Assembly (NCBI RefSeq): GCF_000835495.1
Contig: NW_015622547.1
Coordinates: forward strand, 2,108,001 to 2,172,000
Source of the DNA: Cladophialophora immunda
Taxonomy: Eukaryota > Ascomycota > Eurotiomycetes > Chaetothyriales > Herpotrichiellaceae
Direction of reading: 5' to 3'
DNA length: 64,000 nucleotides
The position numbers and the translations under genes were made by a program. The notes beneath the pieces are model-generated. The model was not told the DNA's origin. It saw only the letters and a list, made by a program, of their open reading frames with translations, and ran no database searches. This document shows positions 20,415 to 29,733 of the stretch, piece after piece (the stretch's first letter is position 1; every line of letters starts with the position of its first letter).

Positions 20415-21752
20415 CGAAGGAAAAAAGGCCAACCAAAAGTCCAGAGCAGCTGCTTTGTGTTTTTTTTTGGTGTTCTTTTTGGCAGGGTACAAAGTCAGCT
20501 TCTCGCGGCCGTGCGACTTACAACTGAGGCATTGAATGGAGGATGAGAAGATGACCGGCGCAGTCCAGCCGGGCTGGAGGACTCATCCCTCTCAAAGGGC
20601 TGCTGGGCTGGGGGAGGCTCAACAGCGTCCAGCACCGACGGCCTTGCTAGGCCGGTTCTGGACCCCTCTCGTTCTGGACCACGATGCATGCAGAATCAGG
20701 GGGCTCCATGGGTGCGGTTTGAAGCGAGGGCGCCATGTGCCAGACGGCCATCTGCCAGCGAAACACCTGGGCTCGAAGCTCGTATAGCGCAGAGGCTGTT
20801 ACAAGGGGAGCCCCGGGAGACCCAGGAGACCCATGATAAAGCTTGGCTGACACATGGGCCAACATGGTCGACTAGACGTTGGTAGACGAGATCAAAAGAT
20901 TGAATGCTGTGTCCAGGGGCAGAATCCGAATCGGGACGGGGCTAGGCCAGAAGAGGAAAGACAAAGGCTGGCAGCTCAACAAGGGGGCTTCGTATTGCTG
21001 CTTTGCACGACAACGCGCCCGGCCTTGTGTCTCGAGTGGTGTTTGTTCTGCCAGAAAGTGCAAAGTCAAAGTGCAATCTGTCTGCTCATTCGAGCATCGC
21101 CAAACTGCTAGCGTGTGACCATGAGGCGCCCGACCTTCTTGATATTGATTTCCAAGCCTTGGCGCGCTCGGCTATCCCGAATCTCAGCCTTGCGGCTGAC
21201 TTGCCCAGAACAGCTGGGGATATGACAGTTGGGGGAGTGAAGGGCGCCAGATCCCACAATCCTCTGACGAATATCGCGGAAGGGAGCAAAAAAAAAGACA
21301 CCCGAGGAAATTGCACAAAAACGCAAAAACTTATCACAAAGCAGCTCAACCCACGGAACGCTGGTTTGCGATAAGAGAAACTCGCCCTTGCGGGTTGGTT
21401 TTTCTCGGCCGGTTATACTACAAATTCTTTAAGGTTGTATCGGTTCGGATCGAGGTCCTGCTGCTGCTAACCGAGTGTTAGTTTACCCTGACAAGACCTG
21501 GATTTGCTGACATCGAAGGAGGAGGAGGAGGAGGAGGAGGAGGAGGAGGAGGAGGAGGAGGGAGGAGGTTCGAATCAGAAGGAATCGGTCTTCGCCCTTG
21601 TCGAGCTAAGGGGGTCTTTGTGTGACAGAAATTGGGGAAAGAAAAGTAATATATGAGTAAATTTCTTTCTACCAGACCTCTTCAACGGCCCCATCTGAGT
21701 CGAGGATCATGTGCTTTGAGTGTTCACAAAGAGGACTCCTTGGTGGTTTGCT
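20415..21752. other. Long intergenic region with AGG microsatellite
   Basis: 1,338 bp between the CFEM-like gene start and the alcohol dehydrogenase stop (both minus strand). Several short open frames lack codon bias. A purine AGG-repeat tract is at 21517-21568. Nothing else supported. Confidence 0.5.
21517..21568. repeat. (AGG)n microsatellite
   Basis: Roughly 16 tandem AGG units ending in GGGAGGAGG. Intergenic and all-purine on the plus strand, so it could form triplex or G-rich structures. Confidence 0.95.
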
Positions 21753-23348
21753 TCACTCAGGGAGCCTCAGGACGACCCTCCCTCCGATCTCGAACCTCGC
21801 AAGCTTCTCCATAATATTGTTGATCTCGTTGAATTCGAACACGGAGATCTCGGGCTTCACGTCTCCTTTGACAGCCATCTCGAGCAGCTCATCCATCTCC
21901 TGCGCAGTGCCAACGGAGGAGCCCACTATGGTAAGACCTGGGCCGTGAGTCAGAACACATGTGTTGAGCGACAAAGGGTTTGGATTTGGGGGTGGCGGTC
22001 GGGAACTCACTTCTAACACACATCATGAACGGGGAGATTGGCAAGCCCAGGCCCGACTTGGGCAGTCCGATACACACCAGGGTTCCAAGATTTCGGAGCA
22101 GCTTCAATGCCTGCTCATACGCAGCGTCGCTTCCAACTGTGACGATGGTGGCGTGCGCTCCGAAGCCGTTGGTGAGACGCTTTACCTCCTCTTCAATCTG
22201 TCCATGTGATGAGTACAATGCTCCAGGACTCATGGAGAAGGATACTCACAGGATCCTTCGTGAAATCGAGGAATACAGCTGCTCCGAGTTTCATACACGT
22301 TTCCCTCTTTGACTCTCCTGCGTCGATGGCGATCACTTTATACCCGCGTTTGGCAGCGATCTGGACGCCACTGCAGGAGGTTACCGGCGGCGCCCGGATC
22401 AGGTTATGCGACAAGCAAGGACTTACAGATGTCCCAATCCACCTCCTGCACCCGGTATCACGACCCAGTCCCCCGGCCGCAGCCTTGCTTTTGCGAGGGC
22501 AGAATACATGGTCAAACCGGCTGGTTCATTGCAAGTCAGACAAGGTCCACAGAAAGAGCTGTCGAAACCTACCGCAAAGCAACGGAGCAGCAATTTCAGA
22601 CTTCAAGCCCGGCGGGATCCTGGTGGCATGCTTCACAGGAGTAACGATATACTCTTTCCCCAGTTAGTCCTGGGACCTCTTCCTAGGCTTAGAAGGCGCC
22701 TTACGTTGGAAAGTGCCTCTTGTGTTCTAGCACCAGATCAAATCAGCATTAGCGGTCCAATCAAGGTACACTCCTGTTTCAGTGAAAGGCTTACCCGTCC
22801 CGAGTTGATCTGAGTCGGACACGCCGTGGGATTGACGGCACATATTTCGCAGGCGTCGCATGTGCTGTACTGCCACCTTTGCAGGGACGATGTCCCGTTG
22901 TCAGCTTGCATCTTGCCGCCTTGAAACGTACACAAAGACAGGGATGCACTGACTTGATTCCCAGCCTGGCATTCATCATCTCTCCTGGAACGTTGGGTCC
23001 AACTATATAAGGTCAACATCGATACCCACACGCGCAGGGGGCGCTTACGCTCAACCACACGGCCTACGCCTTCGTGGCCAGCGATGTCAGTGCTCATCGG
23101 CGTTTCGCCGTATATGCTGTGCACATCTGAATGACTTTGCAAAAGTAAGAGTCCGTCGCAATGCAGCCCGGTGTCAAAGGGCGACAAAGGGATGCTGCTC
23201 ACCAGAAGCCCGTATATTCCAGCTTCACGAGCACTTCGCCTTCCTTGGGGGATGGAACCTCGATATCATTCCTGATCTGGAGCCGCGCACCAGGCTGGGC
23301 CTTTTCGAGCCATGCGGCAGTCTGCGTCTTGGGTATTGTCGATGCCAT
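21753..23348 (-). CDS. Zinc-dependent alcohol dehydrogenase (ADH1-like MDR)
   Basis: Ten exons on the minus strand: 23203-23348, 23049-23134, 22954-23002, 22795-22876, 22705-22726, 22573-22653, 22427-22520, 22250-22370, 22011-22197 and 21753-21937. All phases close to give 350 aa, the standard length. Enzymes of this family interconvert alcohols and aldehydes with NAD(P). The catalytic zinc ligands are visible as GFCHSDVHS (Cys at an exon junction) and GHEGVGRVVE; structural zinc cysteines as TCDACEICAVNPTAC; the Rossmann motif as GAGGGLGHLG. Exon 5 is only 22 nt. Nine introns is extreme for a fungal ADH. Within this neighbourhood it could oxidise a hydroxybenzyl alcohol to the aldehyde on the way to hydroxybenzoate, but substrate is inferred. 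Confidence 0.85.
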
Positions 23349-24277
23349 TTTAGGTCCCACAATGTCCTCCTCTTTCTCTCAGTCTCCTCTGTCAGCGTGT
23401 GTTCGGTTTGACTTGGAGTGCAAACGCAAGAATAGGACGAGCGCTATGCACTGGAGGCGTACACTGAATTATAACATTCAGCCCGGACCGTCGACCCTCG
23501 TATCATCAGCAGGCGTTGACGAGACCCACCAATACGACTTGCCGAAATGCTTCCTGCTGTCCCTCAGCCTTGCCTCTTTTGCCAAGAATAGATCTCGTTG
23601 TGCGGGCACCGTTGTGGGCAGCTTTTGTGGGCTTGTGGGGGAGGATGGAAAATGGTGGGCAGCGATAACGGCGGCCTCAACGCTCTCCGACGCTTACCCG
23701 CCACCTCTGTCCCCTTCCCTGTCTCCACCGCTACCCGATATTTTATCTCCAGGAGTTCGGGCGGACTCTGGGGCGTTACGGGGAAGTTGGCTACTTAATT
23801 TGGGCTCGGAGGTATGGCGCGTTCGGAGAAAGACATTCCTGAATCGGGCTGCGCAAGACGTAGGAATGATGGAGGACAGAATGTGGCCATTGCTTGGAGT
23901 AGGCAGTTGTCGATGGGTCAATGTTGCCCGGAAGCTGCTGGAAGAAGATGGTTGTCATTTGAAATTCATTTCTACGAGATCTGGCGGATTCGGAGCCCCA
24001 TCTTAGGCTCTACATGTGCCATTTGAATCGTCTGACAATGCCCCTGCCCACCCTACCCACTTTCCCCATGCGAGGCACCTAAACTGGGCCCCCGAATGGG
24101 CCTCACAAGGCTGGCCTCCTGAACATGCCCTTGTAGGTCGCAGCCTGACAAGGTCCCGGAGAAGGATACATATGGGGGATTCCTGTCAAATACTGACAAG
24201 TAAAGCTCTCTCGCAAAATTCTTTCTCTCATGTCGGTGCTCGCTAGACCTGTAAATGTATGGTATCGCCCTCTTCGT
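23349..24277. other. Intergenic, promoter of alcohol dehydrogenase
   Basis: 929 bp. The plus-strand open frame that crosses it also crosses ADH exon 1 in antisense and shows no protein character. It holds the ADH promoter and the 3' end of the MFS gene. Confidence 0.5.
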
Positions 24278-26012
24278 TTAGAACGCATCTCCATGATGCG
24301 TTGTCCTCGCCGACTCAAAATGCTGCGCACTCCACCTCCTCATCGCCTCACCCTTGAAGTACACCACAGCCATGAACAGATGCGCCACAAGGAGTATCAC
24401 GGCCATGACAACAAATGGAATTGTATAGCCAGCACTTGTATTCCAAGGGACAATCGCGTAGCTGATGCCGAACGCGGCCAGGTTTTTCATCCCATTGTCG
24501 ATGACCATGACAGTATCCATTTTCGCCTCGTATACGTCCAGTAGATATGCGAACGAGATGCTGAGGGAGGAGATGAAGCAGAAGCTTACTGAAAGAGAAC
24601 ACTTGTCAGCGTTCAAGTTCCCATGAGTGTTGTTTGGAGGTCAGGGCAACGTCAGCGTACATACCGAAGCATGACCCAAATAGAGGCGCAATCCAGTGGC
24701 ATTTCTCCTGAGTACAAATGCCGAACAGGAGGGAGCCGCCAATTCCAACCACACCGGTCACTATAAGCAGAGGTAGCCGCCGCTCCGGCTTTGGCTTTCG
24801 TCCTTCTCTCTTGGTCAACCGAAGGAACATTCGATCTGCCAGCACACCGCAGAACAGCATCGCCATCCAGGTACCGATCAAGGGCGCAATGAAGGTCAAG
24901 CCGGAGTTCCCAATTGAGAATGGATAGACGGTCAGATAAGTGATGGATTGTGTGGTCTATACGCCGTCAGCGGCGCGGGGCATGGTTGAAGGGAGAAGAC
25001 AATACCAATGTGTAGCTAGTGACCAGCAGCGTCAGAGAAAAGAAGGCAGTATTGAGAATGATGACCGGATGTCCAAAATATGGAAGTATGGTCGCAAGTC
25101 CGTGGAGAAAACTGTGGTGGACGTTAGCCAACAATTTCACTGCTTCAAGCCCTGCATTCCGCCAGACCTGTGATCTTTTGGTCTCCCTCCGCCGCTGACG
25201 GGCCAGAACCGCAAGTCATCTTTCCATGACCTTGTCAGGGCTGTTGTTTCCACACTGTGCCTCGTGTACTGGGTCTCCGGCAGGAGAAGGATCATCAAAA
25301 CTGCAGCACCGAATGTGATAATGGCTAGGATCCATTCGATCCATCGCCAGCCAAGGGCTCTGTCACTTTGGTTCAGCATCTATCCACCGGGATGAAGCAA
25401 GTGCACTGACGGATTTTGAATGATGAAGGCTCCGATCAGAGGCCCGCCAGAAAAGCCACTAGCCTGCAAGATGCCTATCCATGTCATGGCCTTCGCTCTG
25501 TCCTTGAACTGGAAGACATCGCCAACCAGCTGAGGGGCTAGTGTTTCTGGGGGTGCATAGAACATCGAAGCGAGGGTCCTAGCAGCCACAAGACTCCCGA
25601 ACGAAGTCGCCTTGGCGGCCCAACAATCCATGCAGGCTGCAGCCAGAGAACCGAGGACGAAGACGAGTCTGATCCCGTATCTGTTACCCAGGGGCACCCA
25701 GAGAAATGAAGAAATGCCGTAAGCCAAAAGTGGGCCGCCGACGAGGTAAGTCGAAGTGTTGAAGGACGAATGAAACTCCACTGGGATGGTCTGGAGGGCC
25801 GGAGCAATGATGATCATGTTCGAGGTTCCCAACAAGATCCAGAGGCCGACAACGAGGAGAATGGTAAGCTTCCGCGAGGTACTCCAGGATAGAGGATCGT
25901 GGGGGTCGTGAGCATCGATCAAGTTATCTTGACCTAACTCCTGGTTCTTGTTTTCGACCTCCGCGATCGTGTTCTCGATATGCATGTCGACGGATTTGCT
26001 GACAGCGAGCAT
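24278..26012 (-). CDS. MFS transporter, DHA1-like
   Basis: Five exons on the minus strand: 25411-26012, 25168-25365, 25006-25111, 24665-24956 and 24278-24588, giving 502 aa. The 45-nt intron between exons 1 and 2 is near the lower limit for fungi. The third exon is short and encodes a membrane helix (HPVIILNTAFFSLTLLVTSYTL), restoring the 12-helix count. Family marks: N-terminal DPHDPLSWS before helix 1, a helix 2-3 loop region GPLLAYGISSFLWVPLGNRYG, and GWRWIEWILAI preceding helix 6, all typical of DHA1 proton antiporters and solute carriers. It probably moves an aromatic substrate or exports an intermediate; substrate is not determinable here. It is co-directional with the amidohydrolase upstream (492-bp gap). 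Confidence 0.85.
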
Positions 26013-26502
26013 TATGAATGATCAGAAGATACCTTTCACTGGAGGCTTCGCGCGTTTCAAACAGCTCGGGGAGCCCCTTTATACCAGGCGGTCCTGAATG
26101 GCAAGGATGTCGTTATTGTCGAGCGGAGCACTGGCTGCGAAGGGGATATAACCATGACTCGCGAAAGATGCTTTTTCCAACTCTGGGGAAATTTCGGACC
26201 TGTTGGTATACACACATAGTTGCCCCGGCTTTGGTCTCGACCATCCCAGGTCGGGCGGAGATAGGGGCTCGGCACACAAGGCTGGACTTATACGAGGCGG
26301 TCTCGATTTTGGTGCGGCCGCTTGCCCGCAAAACAGCGTGCGCGACCCGGTGATTAATCCCCGACGTTATGCGAGGGCTGGTTGCTGCCCACTTAGAACT
26401 CGCACCCAGGAACCCATTGAAGAGACGGAAACACAATCTGGAGTTGCGCGTGGACTGGACCCAGAACCATATCACTCATTGTCTGCGGAGTTGTGCTATC
26501 TT
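26013..26502. other. Intergenic, no gene seen (490 bp)
   Basis: Promoter of the MFS gene and 3' region of the amidohydrolase. No coding signal found on either strand. Confidence 0.45.
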
Positions 26503-27527
26503 TTAGATTTTCAGGAGTCTTTTTGCGTTGCCCGAGTAGATCTCACGGACCACCCTCTCATCGAACAAATTGTTCAGCTCCTCGTCCATTCGCGTCGACA
26601 TTCCTGTCAACGCTGAAGCTGGTGTGTAGGGATAATCACTGCCATACAGCAACCTGGAAGCATCTGCCGTGCGCAGGAGCCCGTGGATCTGGTCCGGAAA
26701 CGGAAACCCAGCCAAGTCGAAATAGAACCTCGACTTGAACAGTTCCTTCACCTGCGATGAATCTATAGCCTCATTGCCTCCTAAAACTCTTGTTGCAAAC
26801 GACGAGAATCTCTCAACCAAGGGCGGCAGGGCGCCGCCACAATGTGAGACCAGATAAGTGATATTGGGGTAACGCGCCACAGTGCCAGACAAAATCAAAT
26901 TGACAACTGCTCGTGTAGTGTCGAAGAAGAATTCGAGCATCGGTGCTGGATACTGTGAGAGTGGTCTTTCGGCTTCCGGTAGCTTCTGCGAGTGGCATGA
27001 GGTCGGATGCATGAATACCGTTGCTTTCCTCTCATTCAGCTTCGCAAAGACCTTCTCAAGATGGGCATCGCCCAAATAGTATCCGTGTGCATTGGTCATA
27101 AGAGCAAATCCCACCGCCCCCAAGCTATCTAGAGCACGATCAATTTCCTCAACGGAGCCGGTGACATCTGGGAGTGGTAAGGATGCGAAAAAAGCGAACT
27201 TGTTGGGATGTAATCGACAGATCCGGGCTATTTCATCATTCGATTCCCGAGTGATAGTTCGACCTAATTCGTCGTCATGTGGCCTCAGATGTGTCCCAGG
27301 AGATGTAATGCTGAGTATGGATTTGGAGATGCCCAATTTGTCCATAAGGTCAATGTGCGCCTCTGGTGTCCAAGCCTTGAACATGAATCAGCTTAGGCAT
27401 GTTGTATGGAGAGTAGCGTACCTACAGGGATGGCAGGCATACCGTCCGGCCTGTCGAACCCATACTGGCAACAAAACTTGCGCCACACCTCAGGCACAAC
27501 GTGAGAGTGCGTATCGATTCGCTCCAT
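26503..27527 (-). CDS. ACMSD-family amidohydrolase (aromatic acid decarboxylase-like)
   Basis: Two exons on the minus strand, 27426-27527 and 26503-27375, giving 324 aa. The family includes 2-amino-3-carboxymuconate-6-semialdehyde decarboxylase, gamma-resorcylate and 2,3-dihydroxybenzoate decarboxylases and fungal 6-methylsalicylate decarboxylase; these are metal-dependent TIM barrels. Metal-site motifs are intact: D-x-H-x-H as DTHSH at residues 5-9, FMHPTS, VSHCGG with the catalytic His, and YGSDYPY. The donor GTAGGT is chosen because it leaves IPAWTPEAHIDLMDKLGI, the family-like continuation. Non-oxidative decarboxylation of a hydroxylated aromatic acid is the most likely activity. It is divergent from the lactonase-like gene 390 bp away, so the two are probably co-regulated. 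Confidence 0.83.
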
Positions 27528-27917
27528 GCAGTGCGTGGTGTGTGAGAGTAGTAGAGGTCGAGATATGGGAGTGGATCAAAGCGGACTCGGTCGGTGTCCA
27601 AGGGGGTATCGAGAATCTGGTGAAGTCTTGACCTAGAGGATATTAAGAATCTCCAAACCATTGACGCTTTGCTAATATCAACAAATGCACACCCTTTGCA
27701 AGAGAAAGAGGGTGTGCATCGGAAGCGGAGAATTGAGGAGTCCTAAAGCCGAAGGGAAGCCGGATTGGCAAGGTTACCCTCGGACTTGAGTTTGCCCATC
27801 CTGGACATCAAACTTCCCCACGGCGGTCGTGAATAGATATGAGAGAGCCCCTCAAATGTCCACTTCATGGGGACCAAGAGCAGACATTGTCACAGGTCGA
27901 TAACCTGACCCCTTGAA
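27528..27917. promoter_or_regulatory. Divergent promoter, amidohydrolase / lactonase-like gene
   Basis: 390 bp between two start codons. It holds a perfect 11-bp inverted repeat at 27685-27719 described separately. This is the most structured promoter of the window. Confidence 0.6.
27685..27719. promoter_or_regulatory. 11-bp perfect inverted repeat
   Basis: ATGCACACCCT, a 13-nt spacer, then AGGGTGTGCAT. It lies about 160 bp from the amidohydrolase ATG and 200 bp from the lactonase-like ATG. Such a long perfect palindrome by chance in 390 bp is unlikely, so a protein-binding site or RNA/DNA hairpin is plausible. CACACCC also resembles C2H2-type zinc-finger targets. Confidence 0.55.
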
Positions 27918-28931
27918 ATGGCTGTGCCTCAGACAGTGGACGTATATGTCCTTCCAACTGGATACCTCTGGCTCCCAGACCGCTGGATCTTTGCGGACGG
28001 AGACTTGAAAGTCCGCCATCTGTCTCCAGACTATAGTTTTCTCATTCAACATCCTTCAGGCCAGAATGTGTTGTTTGATCTCGGCATGCGCAAGGTCAGT
28101 CCTTTTCCAGAATTCCGCGGTTAGAGTCCTTCTGTAAACATGCTAAATCGGCATTCGCAGGATCTTGACAACAATCCCAGGGTGATCAGGGAGGACTATA
28201 GTGCAATTGAGCCCTACGTCCCAAAAGATGCACACGACTTGCTTTCGGATGGGCCAGTAAAGCCAGAGCTCATCGACATGGTGGTGTTGAGTCATATGCA
28301 TTTCGACCACAGTGGGGATGTTGGGCGCTTCCCTCGATCTAAGATAGTCGTCGGACCAGGAACGCGAGACTGCATCCATCCGGGTTACCCAGCCATCGAT
28401 GGCTCGCCCTTTGATGGCTCAGTGCTTGCTCATCAGGGATTCACTGAGCTGCAGAGATCGCAATACAGCCGACTTAGTGAAGGCACCGTGCCAACTTCAT
28501 TCACCTTCGACGAAGGGGTAGATATCTTCGGTGATGGGTCTTTCTTTGTACTTGATGCGCCGGGTCATATGCCTGGACATCAGATGGCCCTAGCACGAAC
28601 TGGTGAGGATGAATGGGTTGCTATGGGGGGCGATTGCTGTCACCATAGGGGTCTGCTCGAACATCCGTCTCGCGATATCAGTGTCGATGTGGGACCAAAT
28701 GGACAGCCTGGGTTTCACAAAGATCCGGTCAGCGCAAGGAAAACAATCCACAAAACCCAGGCGTTGCACTCAAACCCGAGTGTATTTGTGGTACTCGCCC
28801 ATGACGCTCAGGTCGATGGGATCGTTCCAGTGTATCCACAGAAGCTGAATGGATGGCGACAAAGGGGCTTGAAAACAGAGGTGCGGAAGCAAATATTGAC
28901 ACTTGAGGAGGTCAAAACGAGATACAAGTAG
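27918..28931 (+). CDS. Metallo-beta-lactamase fold hydrolase, lactonase-like
   Basis: Two exons, 27918-28094 and 28161-28931, giving 315 aa. The zinc-binding signature HxHxDH is intact as H104-M-H-F-D-H109 (SHMHFDHSGD), followed by APGHMPGHQMAL and a GDCCHHRG segment, which provide further metal ligands, and LAHDAQ near the C-terminus. This arrangement is close to AHL lactonase-type (AiiA/AttM) enzymes and to fungal homologues that hydrolyse lactones. No signal peptide, so probably cytosolic. Divergent from the amidohydrolase, it may open a lactone to give a hydroxy acid that the decarboxylase then uses; that link is inference. Glyoxalase II is an alternative family but its longer C-terminal domain is absent. 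Confidence 0.82.
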
Positions 28932-29733
28932 ATCTCTAGCGCAATGTATCAGGTTGCTACCATCAGAGCTGCCTCTGATGATAATCGGTGTCATCATCAG
29001 AGAATTGCGCACTTGGCCAAATTATCCACGGCGTTCATTGTCTGCAGAAAAGGAGTGCCATTGCCACCGGGCGTTGTTTTGGTGTCCAGGGTACCTTCCT
29101 CTCAGGATTAAAGGGCTCGCTCATAGACATCATAGACGATTGGTAGGGCACAGAAGAACGTGGCACGCACAGCATACGCCGATCATTGGAAGACGGTGTC
29201 AGCGAGGGACGTAGAGAGCGACGAGGAAATGAGGAGGGGATGGTGGAGGAAGGCTTGAAACTCGGATGTCAGACAAGCGATAAATGGATCACTAGGGGCT
29301 TTTGGCCAGCAATTCATGCTGTCAGACAAAAGCTATTGATGTCCCCTCAGCGCCGGGTATGCATCGGACACGCAGCCTTGGCATCAATGAAGCTGTCGAA
29401 AGCTCCTAATCCCCGGAGTCGCAGAGAGCGGGAGACGGCGGTTATTCAATCAACGCTCGAGAATGGTTCTTCGAATATTCAGCTGCCTCTATTGAAAGGA
29501 TGCCGTGCTGTATACGGTACCTGTGGGTAGCGAAAATTCAGGTGTAAGCAGTCGTGCACAGCCTTGCCATCAAATCTCCACAAACATACAAAAAGCCAGC
29601 TTCTTCCCCGATATACCCCTTCTGTTTGCACTCCTGCACCCCAGATATGCCTTGCCTCTGGTGACGGTCCTGAAGCACACGTGACGAATCATACCACATT
29701 GCCTGGACAAGGGAAGCCCAAGGAGGGGACGCC
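28932..29733. other. Intergenic with 3' hairpin, promoter of regulator gene
   Basis: 802 bp. Just 29 bp after the lactonase-like stop is the hairpin CATCAGAG-CTGC-CTCTGATG (28961-28980), with a third CATCAGAG at 28995-29002. The remainder is the promoter of the Zn2Cys6 regulator. No gene seen. Confidence 0.5.
28961..28980. repeat. 3' UTR hairpin with extra half-copy
   Basis: Perfect 8-bp inverted repeat CATCAGAG / CTCTGATG with a 4-nt loop, directly downstream of the lactonase-like gene. Possibly affects 3'-end formation or mRNA stability; no eukaryotic rule makes this certain. Confidence 0.5.

Noticed and set aside
23161..24006. 281-codon plus-strand frame over the ADH first exon and promoter
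   Set aside because: It runs antisense to ADH exon 1 and continues through non-coding DNA; no codon bias or family resemblance.
29186..29530. Plus-strand open frame upstream of the Zn2Cys6 regulator
   Set aside because: No homology or codon bias; ends well before the regulator and cannot be joined to it in frame.
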